Of a stretch of DNA of 64,000 nucleotides, positions 10,078-17,916 are shown one piece after another (position 1 is the stretch's first letter; each line of letters opens with the position of its first letter). The stretch is from positions 62,001 through 126,000 of the forward strand of contig SUWJ01000001.1 in the NCBI GenBank assembly GCA_015061545.1, given 5' to 3'. The DNA is from Lentisphaerota bacterium. Lineage in GTDB: Bacteria; Verrucomicrobiota; Lentisphaeria; Victivallales; Victivallaceae. Under the pieces are notes generated by a model. The model was not told where the DNA came from, did not search any database, and worked only from the letters and a program-made list of their open reading frames with translations. The position numbers and the translations under genes are program-made.

Positions 10078-10893
10078 ATGAATTGCATGGAAAAACTTGC
10101 CAATATCTGGCAGCAGAACAATTCGATGGTGTGTGTGGGGCTGGATCCTGATCTGGGTAAATTGCCCGAATGTGTAAAAAATGCGGAATATCCGATTTTT
10201 GAATTCAACAAGGCGATCGTGGATGCCACTGCACCTTATGTTTGCGCATACAAGCCCCAGGCGGCTTATTACGCCGGACAGGATTGCGATGACGAATTGG
10301 CTATGACTATAGATTACATTCAGGAAAAATATCCCCATATACCTGTGATTCTGGATGTCAAGCGCGGCGATATCGGTTCGACCGCCGAACAGTATGCCAA
10401 AGAAGCGTTTGAGCGTTATCATGCTGATGCCGTTACCGTCAACCCTTATATGGGCAGCGATGCGGTCAACCCGTTTCTCAAATACAGCGATCGCGGGGTG
10501 ATCGTGCTTTGCCGCACCTCCAATCCCGGCAGCAAAGAGCTGCAGGAGCTGGTGACGACCGAAGGCAGAAAACTTTACGAACACGTTGCTTTGCTGGCAA
10601 GAGATAAGTGGAATGAAGCCGGTAATATTATGATGGTACTCGGCGCAACTTTCCCTGAAGAACTCAAAGCAGTCCGCGAACTTTGCCCCGAAATACCGTT
10701 CCTGGTGCCCGGGGTAGGGGCGCAAGGCGGCGATGTGGAAAAAGTAGTCAGCTACGGCCGCCGCGCCGATGGCTTCGGTTTGATCGTCAACAGTTCCCGC
10801 GGTATTATTTATGCAAGTAAAGGCGATGATTTTGCCGAAGCTGCGGGCAAAGCGGCTGAACTTTTGCGCGACCAGATGCGGGCAGTAAAATAA
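10078..10893 (+). CDS. pyrF: Orotidine 5'-phosphate decarboxylase (type 2)
   Basis: Last step of de novo UMP synthesis. 271 residues, the length of the PyrF type 2 subfamily. The catalytic motif DVKRGDIGSTAEQYA is complete (Asp-Lys-Asp array), and VGLDPDLGKLP near the start and LVPGVGAQGGD near the end fit the barrel. It lies 19 bases after aroC in the same operon. Confidence 0.96.
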   Translation: MNCMEKLANIWQQNNSMVCVGLDPDLGKLPECVKNAEYPIFEFNKAIVDATAPYVCAYKPQAAYYAGQDCDDELAMTIDYIQEKYPHIPVILDVKRGDIGSTAEQYAKEAFERYHADAVTVNPYMGSDAVNPFLKYSDRGVIVLCRTSNPGSKELQELVTTEGRKLYEHVALLARDKWNEAGNIMMVLGATFPEELKAVRELCPEIPFLVPGVGAQGGDVEKVVSYGRRADGFGLIVNSSRGIIYASKGDDFAEAAGKAAELLRDQMRAVK

Positions 10894-10907
10894 GGACATG
10901 ACAAACT

Positions 10908-11687
10908 ATGGCTAAATATCAGTTGGAAGTTGGCGCCCGTACCGTTGAAGATGCTTTGAGCGCATGGCGCGGCGGTGCCGACCGCGTTGAGCTTTATGTG
11001 AGTCCTACCGAAGGAGCGCTTACTCCCAGTATGGGGTTGGTGCAAGCGGCGGTGGCAGCAAAGAAGGCTGCTCAAAGCGATCTGGGATTGTTTGTCATGC
11101 TCCGCCCCCGTTCAGGCGATTTTCTTTACAGCGACGCTGATTTTGATACGCTGCTGCGCGATACGGAAAATCTTTATGCCGCTGGTGCCGATGGTTTTAT
11201 GAGCGGCATTGTAACACCTGACGGCAAGCTGGATGTCAAGCGGATGAAAGAAGTTATGAAGCGCTGTCCGGGCAAGCCGTTCACGCTGCATCGCGGATTT
11301 GAAAGCACCCGCGACCAGTTCCGTACTTTGGAAGAGTGCGTGGATCTGGGGATCGACTATATTCTGACCGGCGGACTTGTTCCCAACGGTGGATTGGATA
11401 CTGCGCGTTTGTCGGCGCTGATCGAAAAAGCAGCGGGACGCATCAAGATCGTTGTGGCGCTGGGATCGGGCTTTACGGTAGATCTGCTGGGGCCGATCAT
11501 CGAGCAGTCAGGGGCGGTGGAGTATCACATTGTAAACGGATACCGCCAGCGGCTCAGCCGGATGCAATGGGTTCCGGGCTGCGAATCGCTGGATGATGAC
11601 CATTTGCGCAAAAAACTCGGAACCGTTGATTATCTGGAGGAATCAGCCGTTCGTGAACTGCGCGACATTTTCAATAAATACGAATAA
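10908..11687 (+). CDS. cutC: CutC family protein
   Basis: TIM-barrel protein of the CutC family (259 residues), historically linked to copper homeostasis; its true activity is not established and a direct role in copper handling is disputed. Family hallmarks: LEVGARTVEDALSAWRGGADRVELY at the N-terminus, TLHRGFEST (the RAFD-like segment), and LTGG / ITLMAGSG-like VVALGSGF. It sits between pyrF and an AAC(3)-like gene in the same run, far from the copper ATPase at 19646-21871. Confidence 0.9.
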   Translation: MAKYQLEVGARTVEDALSAWRGGADRVELYVSPTEGALTPSMGLVQAAVAAKKAAQSDLGLFVMLRPRSGDFLYSDADFDTLLRDTENLYAAGADGFMSGIVTPDGKLDVKRMKEVMKRCPGKPFTLHRGFESTRDQFRTLEECVDLGIDYILTGGLVPNGGLDTARLSALIEKAAGRIKIVVALGSGFTVDLLGPIIEQSGAVEYHIVNGYRQRLSRMQWVPGCESLDDDHLRKKLGTVDYLEESAVRELRDIFNKYE

Positions 11688-11700
11688 AGGATAGATGACT

Positions 11701-12471
11701 ATGACCGATAAAACTACATTGATCCAACAGTTTAAATCGCTGGGAATAAAAGAAGGAATGACTTTGCTGGTACACTCATCGCTGCGGCGGGTAGGTAAAG
11801 TGGAAGGCGGAGCCGATACGATCATTGATGCGCTGCTGGAAGTGCTGGGCGAAAACGGTACTTTGCTGATGTCGGGCGTGTCAGGCAATGTAAACCCGGA
11901 TCAGCCGGTTTATCATGTAAAATACACTCCTGCCACCGTCGGGACGCTGGTCAATGTATTTATGAAGCGCGATAATGTGGTGCGCAGTCTGCACCCTGTA
12001 CATTCGGTAGCCGGTTGCGGCCCCCGCGCCAAATTTATCACCGATGGTCATTTGGAAGCCAATACCCCGTGGTCGCCCGACAGTCCTTACGGCAAACTTA
12101 TGCGCGAAGATAACGCATTTATTCTCTTTCTGGGGACAAATTTCACTTGCAACACCTGTATTCACGCGCTGGAAATCGAGGCGAGGGTGCCCGGATTGCA
12201 TACCAAAGACACCTCCAAACTCTATATTTGCGACTATAATGACCAGTGGCACGTTATCGATCACCATTGGCATTCCCGCAAAAAAGATTATTATGTGGAT
12301 ATGGAACACGTTGTGGCGGCTGCCGGAGGCTTGGTTTACGGCGAAGTTGGAACCGGTATGGCACGGCTCTGCGATGCTCAGATCCTGCGTAAAACAGTGC
12401 TGCCGATCCTGCAGACCACTCCGGAAAAGGTGATCAAACGCCTGACCGACAACGACTATATCTGGGAGTAA
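11701..12471 (+). CDS. Aminoglycoside 3-N-acetyltransferase family protein
   Basis: AAC(3)/YokD-family acetyltransferase of 256 residues, using acetyl-CoA. The family signature LLVHSSLRRVGKVEGGADTIIDAL is at the N-terminus, followed by GTLLMSG, a SLHPVHSVAGCGP segment with the conserved histidines, the DSPYGKL motif and a conserved TCIHALE. ATG 11701 is preferred to the ATG at 11695 because AAGGA at 11687-11691 is nine bases from the former and only three from the latter. Antibiotic resistance cannot be inferred: many members act on unknown amines. Confidence 0.87.
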   Translation: MTDKTTLIQQFKSLGIKEGMTLLVHSSLRRVGKVEGGADTIIDALLEVLGENGTLLMSGVSGNVNPDQPVYHVKYTPATVGTLVNVFMKRDNVVRSLHPVHSVAGCGPRAKFITDGHLEANTPWSPDSPYGKLMREDNAFILFLGTNFTCNTCIHALEIEARVPGLHTKDTSKLYICDYNDQWHVIDHHWHSRKKDYYVDMEHVVAAAGGLVYGEVGTGMARLCDAQILRKTVLPILQTTPEKVIKRLTDNDYIWE

Positions 12472-12516
12472 CATATCATAAAACGGTTTGCGTACAAATC
12501 TGACAGAAAATTTTCG

Positions 12517-12924
12517 GTGCGGTGCAAAAATCCGCGCTGGAATGTTGATTTCCGCTTCCGTTTTATAAGCTCCATTTTGCTGCTGAGCGTGATGGCATTT
12601 TCACTCAGCAGCGCATTGCACCGCTTGTGGCACCGGGAAGTGCGCTTCAGCCTTTATACACCGCGCTGGTGCATGAACGAACGCGCGATCAATCACGGTT
12701 GTTCGCTGCAGGAACCGCTTCATGGAAAGGTCAGCTTCGAGTGTCATCATTTCAACTGTCCGGTTTGTTCCGGTATGCTGGATCTGGCAGAAACAGCACA
12801 GACGCAAAGTGCATTGTTTACCGCTGCAGAAGCAAGAGACCCATCTGCTTTGGCAGTTTTTCACCGTTTTGATTCAGATATAAAACTTGCCGACGGACGG
12901 GCGCCTCCTCAATACTCTTGCTGA
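12517..12924 (+). CDS. Small secreted or anchored Cys/His protein (DUF2946-like)
   Basis: About 135 residues with one N-terminal hydrophobic segment ([18 protein letters not shown]) and then a region rich in His and Cys, including [14 protein letters not shown], ending in RAPPQYSC. The H-x-CPxC pattern followed by a terminal RAPP is reminiscent of DUF2946 proteins, which in proteobacteria sit near copper or heme uptake genes. The start codon is unclear: GTG 12517 opens the frame and no strong ribosome site is visible. It follows the argB-aac(3) run by about 45 bases. A metal-binding role is inference only. Confidence 0.55.
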   Translation: MRCKNPRWNVDFRFRFISSILLLSVMAFSLSSALHRLWHREVRFSLYTPRWCMNERAINHGCSLQEPLHGKVSFECHHFNCPVCSGMLDLAETAQTQSALFTAAEARDPSALAVFHRFDSDIKLADGRAPPQYSC

Positions 12925-12987
12925 AATAAATAATATCATTTTTTGCAGACGCAAATCAAGGATGGTTTGTGCCGTAAAATCTGACAA

Positions 12988-13023
12988 TTTGCCCCAAATA
13001 TCGTTGAACAGGGCAGGGGCAAA
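12988..13023 (+). promoter_or_regulatory. Hairpin in the leader of a prepilin-like gene
   Basis: Perfect 8-bp inverted repeat TTTGCCCC / GGGGCAAA with a 20-base loop, about 35 bases before the ATG at 13058 and upstream of its AAGGAAG ribosome site. There is no T-run after it, so it is not a clear terminator; a leader structure or operator is possible. Confidence 0.3.
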
Positions 13024-13057
13024 CAGTATCTATTGTAAGGAAGGAAGAGTTTTTGAT

Positions 13058-13729
13058 ATGAAGAAAAACAGTTTTACTTTGATTGAACTTCTGGTCGTGA
13101 TCGCAATTATTGCAATTTTGGCGGCAATGTTGCTGCCGGCACTTTCCGCAGCCAGAGAACGCGCCCGCAGCGCCAACTGTATAAGCAATTTGCGCCAAGG
13201 ATATTACGCATTGAATTTCTACGCCGATGACTACAAAGGGGCCTTTCCGGCAGTCCATAAAGGCTCGATCACCGGTTCACATTCGTCGACTGGCATCGAG
13301 TGGTTTGAAGCACTCTTGGACTATGGTTATCAGCTTGAATATCTGCATTGTCCCAGCGACACGGGATTTGTGGATAGTATTAATGATTCGCTTGACCGTC
13401 AGAGTTATATCATCAACGCTCTGCTGACATTCGGCAACAGCCGCGATTCATTGCGCAATCCGTCAGATTGTATCGTGCTATCTGAACGGGGAGGGGATTC
13501 TCCCGCCGAAGCCAGCGCGCATCAATGCTATCACGCAATGGAAGCTCCTGAGCATTGGCGCAAAGATGTTGCCGAAAAACGCCACGGAAACAACTCCAAT
13601 TACCTTTTTGTGGATGGTCACGTTGAAACTTTGACATTTCAAGCGACGATCGGCGATGGTTCTGAAGAGGAAAATAAACATTTCATCCGTGAATGGGTCG
13701 GTAATCATTATATGGGGCATGGACATTGA
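13058..13729 (+). CDS. Prepilin-like (DUF1559-like) protein
   Basis: 223-residue pseudopilin-like protein. The N-terminus [20 protein letters not shown] then [17 protein letters not shown] is the near-invariant Lentisphaerae version of the prepilin motif (cleavage expected before Phe, with Glu at +5). The soluble domain ends with [15 protein letters not shown], the H-x-DG type motif of the family. ATG 13058 is chosen because AAGGAAGGAAG lies upstream and it places the motif at residue 5. No partner secretion genes are nearby; a terminator lies about 90 bases downstream. The role of these multi-copy proteins is not known. Confidence 0.9.
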   Translation: MKKNSFTLIELLVVIAIIAILAAMLLPALSAARERARSANCISNLRQGYYALNFYADDYKGAFPAVHKGSITGSHSSTGIEWFEALLDYGYQLEYLHCPSDTGFVDSINDSLDRQSYIINALLTFGNSRDSLRNPSDCIVLSERGGDSPAEASAHQCYHAMEAPEHWRKDVAEKRHGNNSNYLFVDGHVETLTFQATIGDGSEEENKHFIREWVGNHYMGHGH

Positions 13730-13763
13730 TCTTGCAGAGCAGGGTATGATATCCAAAGAATTT

Positions 13764-13979
13764 TTACCCTGCCCGTAATTTCTCGCTCACGGCGGAAACC
13801 GCACATATTTTACTCAGCCGATTCAGCCCTTGCCGAGTCGGCTTTTTATTTCTGACCAACTTTTTCCCGAAAAGATCTTCTTGCAGCGTGATCACATCGG
13901 CGTGACTCCGAAAAACGCCGTAGGGCAATTCTGACGCAAGATAAGCCGTTTGGGGTGTCGTTGTATAGAAATCCTGCAA
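13764..13979 (-). CDS. Doubtful small reading frame in an intergenic region
   Basis: A 71-codon reverse frame without a recognised family and without an ATG start or visible ribosome site. It overlaps the terminator hairpin at 13817-13842. The translated text looks protein-like (for example KKPTRQGLNRLSK), so it could be part of a dispersed repeat or a gene remnant; it may equally be chance. Confidence 0.15.
   Translation of the reverse strand: MQDFYTTTPQTAYLASELPYGVFRSHADVITLQEDLFGKKLVRNKKPTRQGLNRLSKICAVSAVSEKLRAG
13817..13850 (+). terminator. Intrinsic terminator after the prepilin-like gene
   Basis: Stem GCCGATTC / GAGTCGGC (8 bp with one G-T pair, 10-base loop) followed by TTTTTATTT, about 90 bases after the stop at 13729. 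Confidence 0.75.
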
Positions 13980-14302
13980 GTCGCTTCAGAAGGGCGTTTC
14001 CGGCTTATTAAACACGTCGCATAATGTATGTTATGTTAAGTTGTGTATGGTTTTTAACAAGAGGTGTTGATTGTATAACACTATAATAGCTAATAAGTTA
14101 ATAAATGCAAACAGAGTGCCTGTTAATAACTTGTTTTTAACTTTTCAGTATTTTTTATAAAACAACCTGAACAACTGGCGGATTGTAAAATTTACGTTAA
14201 TAACAGTCAGCAGTTCATATAATATATTTTTGTCAACGTGTTTTTGCGTGCAGCGTAAACGGCTGGGTTGCGGGCGAGGGTTGTGTTGGTGATAAAATAA
14301 AT
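13851..14302. other. Gene-free AT-rich spacer
   Basis: Together with flanks this is the longest stretch without a confident gene (13730-14369). The part from about 13990 to 14260 is strongly AT-rich and carries GTTAATAA three times (about 14098, 14118 and 14193) plus repeated runs such as GTTTTTAAC. No DnaA boxes, tRNA or repeat array were recognised. It ends in the promoter at 14303-14331. Nothing functional can be assigned. Confidence 0.4.
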
Positions 14303-14331
14303 TTGACAAAGCGCTTTTTATGTGCTAAAAT
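14303..14331 (+). promoter_or_regulatory. Sigma-70-type promoter of the TrpC-like gene
   Basis: Consensus -35 TTGACA (14303-14308), a 17-base spacer, and -10 TAAAAT (14326-14331), about 38 bases before the ATG at 14370. The match in sequence and spacing is very good. Confidence 0.8.
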
Positions 14332-14369
14332 ACAGCGCGCATAATTAAAGAAGCTGTAAAGGAGCTGTA

Positions 14370-15149
14370 ATGTTGGATACTCAATTTAAAGATTTTTATT
14401 TGCAAATAGCTGAACAAACCCGTCTGGATCTGGCCAAACAGAAAATGCTGCTGCCGCCTGAGCATATTGAAGAGCTTTGCCTGGCATATGCCCGCCCTCG
14501 CCGCTCTTTACGGGAGGCTTTGAGCAAAAATCAAAACTCTTTTATTGCGGTTTTACAGAAGAGTTTTCCTGCTGAAGGGGTGGTTATTGAGGAGTTTGAC
14601 CATCTGGAAACAGCCCGTTCTCTGGCGGCATTGAAAGGTGCTGCTGCGCTGGCGGCTGTTACGGAAAAACACTTTTACGATGGAAATCCGACTATGCTTA
14701 CGGGGGTAACTCATCTGGTCAATCTTCCAATTATCCGCTGGGATTTTATTATTGATGATTATCAGCTCAAACAATCTTTATTGTGGGGAGCGGATGCGGT
14801 CAGATTGCTTGTTGGATTGCTGGATCAATTTGAATTGGAAAAACTTTGCCGCAAGGCGCAGGAGCTTGGGTTGGAAATCGTTGCTCAGGTAAGCAATATG
14901 GCGGAGCTGCAGCGGGTGTTGAGTTTGGATTCTATATTGGTTCTTGCGCTGTCAGCTGAATCGTTTGAGCTACTTTCAGAAATGCGGTCGTCGATTCCCG
15001 AAGAGTATACGTTTATGGTAACAGCAGATCGCCTCTCCGCTGAGGATCTGAAAAAGTTAAATTGCTGCAATTTGCTTTTTGAAAGTTCCAAATGCTATCC
15101 CCCTGCCCGCCTGCAGCAGTATTTGAGCAATATTTTTGCTCAGATATAG
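14370..15149 (+). CDS. Indole-3-glycerol-phosphate synthase-like protein, catalytic residues lost
   Basis: 259 residues with the outline of a TrpC barrel: AAALAAVTEKHFYDGNPTML matches the family SVLTE.FF.G motif, and DFIIDDYQLKQSLLWGADAVRLL matches KDFIIDEYQ....GADAILLI. The residues needed for catalysis are changed. The general-acid Lys of the RKDF motif is Trp124 (IIRWDF), the Glu and Lys of AE.K are Val61 and Gln63, and the Glu of LVEVH is Gln173. The Asn and Glu-Ser positions later in the barrel are also not recognisable. The frame is intact, has a strong promoter and an AAAGGAG site, so it is not an obvious pseudogene. A regulatory or new catalytic role is possible. It lies 105 bases upstream of leuC. 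Confidence 0.75.
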   Translation: MLDTQFKDFYLQIAEQTRLDLAKQKMLLPPEHIEELCLAYARPRRSLREALSKNQNSFIAVLQKSFPAEGVVIEEFDHLETARSLAALKGAAALAAVTEKHFYDGNPTMLTGVTHLVNLPIIRWDFIIDDYQLKQSLLWGADAVRLLVGLLDQFELEKLCRKAQELGLEIVAQVSNMAELQRVLSLDSILVLALSAESFELLSEMRSSIPEEYTFMVTADRLSAEDLKKLNCCNLLFESSKCYPPARLQQYLSNIFAQI

Positions 15150-15171
15150 CACAAAAAAGCCTTCAGGCGGA

Positions 15172-15200
15172 TTGACAAACCGGTAAAGAAGCATTACATT
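15172..15200 (+). promoter_or_regulatory. Sigma-70-type promoter upstream of leuC
   Basis: -35 TTGACA (15172-15177), 17-base spacer, -10-like TACATT (15195-15200), about 55 bases before the leuC ATG. Confidence 0.65.
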
Positions 15201-15254
15201 ATATAGCTATATATAAAGCCAATTTCAGGATTTTTATTTAAAGGAGAATTTTTT

Positions 15255-16541
15255 ATGGGCAAAACAGCAGCTCAGAAGATCTTTGATGCTCACCGCATCG
15301 ACTCCCCTGCTCCCGGTGTGGCAGTGTTGAGTCTGGATCGGGTTTTCTGTCACGAAATCACCACTCCGATTGCGATCAACGACTTGATTGCCATTGGCAA
15401 AGACCGGGTATTTGACCCCGACAAGATCAAGGCGGTTATTGACCACGTTACCCCCGCCAAGGATTCCAAAACTGCCGAACAGGGTAAAACTATACGCGAC
15501 TGGGCGCGCCGTCACAATATCAAGGATTTCTTTGATATCGGCCGCAACGGTGTCTGTCATGCCATTTTTCCGGAAAAGGGTTTTGTCCGTCCCGGTTTTA
15601 CGATCATTATGGGCGATTCGCACACCTGTACTCACGGCGCTTTCGGGGCATTTGCTGCCGGGGTTGGTACGACCGACCTTGAAGTGGGGATCCTTAAAGG
15701 CGTCTGCACCATGCGTGAACCCGAAACGATCAAAGTCAACATTACCGGCACTCTGCCCGAAGGCGTCTATGCCAAAGATGTGATTCTGGCGATCATCAAG
15801 ACCCTGACGGTCAACGGCGCCACCGACCACGTTATTGAATTTGCCGGAGACGCCGTGGCGGCAATGAATATGGATGCGCGTATGACGCTTTGCAATATGG
15901 CGATCGAAGCCGGCGGTACCTGCGGTATCTGTTACCCGGATATGGTTACGGTGGATTATCTCTGGCCGTTCATTCAGGATGAATTTGCTACTAAGGAAGA
16001 TGCACTGGCTGCTTACAGTAAATTCCTGCCCGATGCTGACGCCAAGTACGCCAAGGTCATCGACTTTGATGTAACTGCTCTGGAGCCGATGGTGACTTTC
16101 AACTACAAGCCCGATCAGGTCAAGAGCGTCCGCGAAATGACCGGTACCCCCGTGGATCAGGTCTATATCGGCAGCTGCACCAACGGCAGATTGGAAGATT
16201 TGCGCATTGCGGCAACTATTCTCAAGGGCAAGCGTATCAGCGATAATGTCAGAGCTGTAGTTTCTCCCGCCACTCCGCTGATTTATCAGCAGGCGCTTAA
16301 AGAAGGCCTGATCGAGATCTTTATGGAAGCGGGTTTTTGCGTTACCAATCCGACTTGCGGAGCTTGTCTGGGCATGAGCAACGGCGTTTTGGCGAACGGC
16401 GAAGTGTGTGCTTCGACCACCAACCGCAACTTCAACGGGCGCATGGGTAAAGGCGGCATGGTACATTTAATGAGTCCTGCTACGGCGGCGGCTACTGCCA
16501 TTGCCGGGGTTATCACCAACTCTCCCCTGTACAAGGGTTGA
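15255..16541 (+). CDS. leuC: 3-isopropylmalate dehydratase large subunit
   Basis: [4Fe-4S] aconitase-family subunit of leucine biosynthesis; isomerises 2- to 3-isopropylmalate together with LeuD. 428 residues, the shorter LeuC2/homoaconitase-type length. Seen: MGDSHTCTHGAFGAFAAGVG, IGSCTNGRLEDLR and NPTCGACLGMSNG, supplying the three cluster cysteines. AAGGAG lies 11 bases before the ATG. LeuC2-type proteins can also be homoaconitase or citramalate-pathway enzymes; the direct link to leuD fits either. Confidence 0.93.
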   Translation: MGKTAAQKIFDAHRIDSPAPGVAVLSLDRVFCHEITTPIAINDLIAIGKDRVFDPDKIKAVIDHVTPAKDSKTAEQGKTIRDWARRHNIKDFFDIGRNGVCHAIFPEKGFVRPGFTIIMGDSHTCTHGAFGAFAAGVGTTDLEVGILKGVCTMREPETIKVNITGTLPEGVYAKDVILAIIKTLTVNGATDHVIEFAGDAVAAMNMDARMTLCNMAIEAGGTCGICYPDMVTVDYLWPFIQDEFATKEDALAAYSKFLPDADAKYAKVIDFDVTALEPMVTFNYKPDQVKSVREMTGTPVDQVYIGSCTNGRLEDLRIAATILKGKRISDNVRAVVSPATPLIYQQALKEGLIEIFMEAGFCVTNPTCGACLGMSNGVLANGEVCASTTNRNFNGRMGKGGMVHLMSPATAAATAIAGVITNSPLYKG

Positions 16542-16570
16542 CAATTCAAGAGATAAGGCATTTGCAGAAT

Positions 16571-17095
16571 ATGAAAAATTTTAATGGAAAAATTCTCTTT
16601 CTGGATCGGTCTGATATCAATACCGACGAGATCATTCCCGCCAAATATTTGACCGAATCTACCAAGGCGGCGCTTAAGCCCTATTGTCTGGAAGATTTGT
16701 CGCTGGATGGTTTTGACCCCAAAAAAGATATCGAAGGCAAAGCAGTTATTGTTACCCGGGCCAATTTTGGCTGCGGTTCTTCACGGGAACACGCGCCGTG
16801 GGTGTTGGAATACAATAACATCAATCTGGTGATTGCAGAGAACTTTGCGCGTATTTTCCGCCAGAATATGTTTAACTGCGGCTTGGCGGCGATCTCGCTT
16901 CCCGCGGACGTTATCGACGATATTTTCGCCAATTTCGCCAATTCTGAAGCCGAATGTAAGACCGATCTGGATGCTTGCGAATTTACCGTAAGCAACAGCG
17001 CTATGACCAAAGTTTACAAGTTTGAAATCGCTCCTTTTGATCTGGAACTGGTCAAGGCCGGCGGTTGGGTGGCTTATGCCGATAAAAAATATTAA
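16571..17095 (+). CDS. leuD: 3-isopropylmalate dehydratase small subunit
   Basis: Swivel-domain partner of LeuC, 174 residues. The family hallmarks are LFLDRSDINTDEIIPAKYLT at the N-terminus, TRANFGCGSSREHAPW for substrate binding, and IAENFARIFRQNMFNCGL. ATG 16571 is chosen because it puts the conserved segment near residue 6; an in-frame TTG at 16538 overlapping the leuC stop is an alternative. An excellent terminator follows at 17162-17208, closing the operon. Confidence 0.94.
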   Translation: MKNFNGKILFLDRSDINTDEIIPAKYLTESTKAALKPYCLEDLSLDGFDPKKDIEGKAVIVTRANFGCGSSREHAPWVLEYNNINLVIAENFARIFRQNMFNCGLAAISLPADVIDDIFANFANSEAECKTDLDACEFTVSNSAMTKVYKFEIAPFDLELVKAGGWVAYADKKY

Positions 17096-17161
17096 GGCGT
17101 GACCGCATAGCTGAATAATGATTGGCAACTATTGATAACTTGCCAATACATAAAGCGTTAC

Positions 17162-17208
17162 AACTCCTGATGTTCAGATTTTTCCAATGCGCATCGGGAG
17201 TTTTTCTG
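17162..17208 (+). terminator. Intrinsic terminator after leuD
   Basis: 11-bp stem AACTCCTGATG / CATCGGGAGTT (one T-G pair), 19-base loop, then TTTCTGTTT. It separates leuD from the phage-head cassette. Confidence 0.85.
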
Positions 17209-17307
17209 TTTATATTGTTGACAAAACTCCTAAGAGTTGACGAAGTTGCAGTCAAACGTCCGGTTTGATGGCAGATCTTCGGTAAAACCTTTATCAAAGG
17301 AGTTTTT

Positions 17308-17862
17308 ATGGTTGATGAAAAGATCAACACCGATGTCGCCCTGCCCGGGGCGGCATCCCCTCCCCCCGCAGCGGAACCCGATAAAAATCGCTCCGGTACT
17401 GTTGCGGCACCTTCCAACGAGCTGAGTCTGCTCAAACAGGATTTGGAGCAGCTTAAGCAGCACTTTGCGGAGTACGCCCAACGGGATCTGCCTGAGATCG
17501 ATCGGGTCAAACAACAACTGCAGGCCGCCGCCAGTCAACGGGACAGCGCCGCAGCCGAACTCAAAGAGCTTAAAAGGCAGAATCTGTTAAGCAAAGCTGC
17601 TGCCAAACATGGTTTCAACGATGTTGATTATCTGGATTTTATATTGCAGAAAAATCAAATTGAAGTAGAAGATCCGCAACAACTTGCAGGATTTCTGGAT
17701 GAATTCCGCAAAAGCAATCCGCGCTACTTCTCATTACCGTTGAAGCCGGGTTCCGGCAGCCGTCCGGGCAACAGCTCAAATGCTGCAGGAATGGCTGAAT
17801 ACGGCAACGGAAGATTCGACGCCGTTCAGCAAATGCTTGCAGGGGCTCCAGAGTTATATTGA
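17308..17862 (+). CDS. Phage scaffold-like protein (orphan capsid cassette)
   Basis: 184 residues. Residues 1-35 are Pro/Ala-rich and likely disordered. About 37-95 is a predicted coiled coil (LSLLKQDLEQLKQHFAEY ... ELKELKRQNLLSKAAAKHG). The C-terminal part contains NPRYFSLPLKPGSGSRPGN. This architecture and the position directly before a major capsid gene match phage scaffolding proteins of the GP20 type; sequence alone is not diagnostic. AAAGGAG precedes the ATG at 17308. The next gene starts 54 bases later. No protease domain is visible. Confidence 0.6.
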   Translation: MVDEKINTDVALPGAASPPPAAEPDKNRSGTVAAPSNELSLLKQDLEQLKQHFAEYAQRDLPEIDRVKQQLQAAASQRDSAAAELKELKRQNLLSKAAAKHGFNDVDYLDFILQKNQIEVEDPQQLAGFLDEFRKSNPRYFSLPLKPGSGSRPGNSSNAAGMAEYGNGRFDAVQQMLAGAPELY

Positions 17863-17916
17863 AAAATAAAATCAGTATAATCTGACCAATAACAAAAATA
17901 AAAAAAGGAACACTTT

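Noticed and set aside
12496-12986. Repeated AAATCTGACA at 12496 and 12977
   Set aside because: Two copies of a ten-base word about 480 bases apart are compatible with chance and have no further symmetry.
13990-14302. Replication origin
   Set aside because: AT-rich, but no recognisable DnaA boxes, no dnaA or dnaN nearby, and no change in gene direction at this point.
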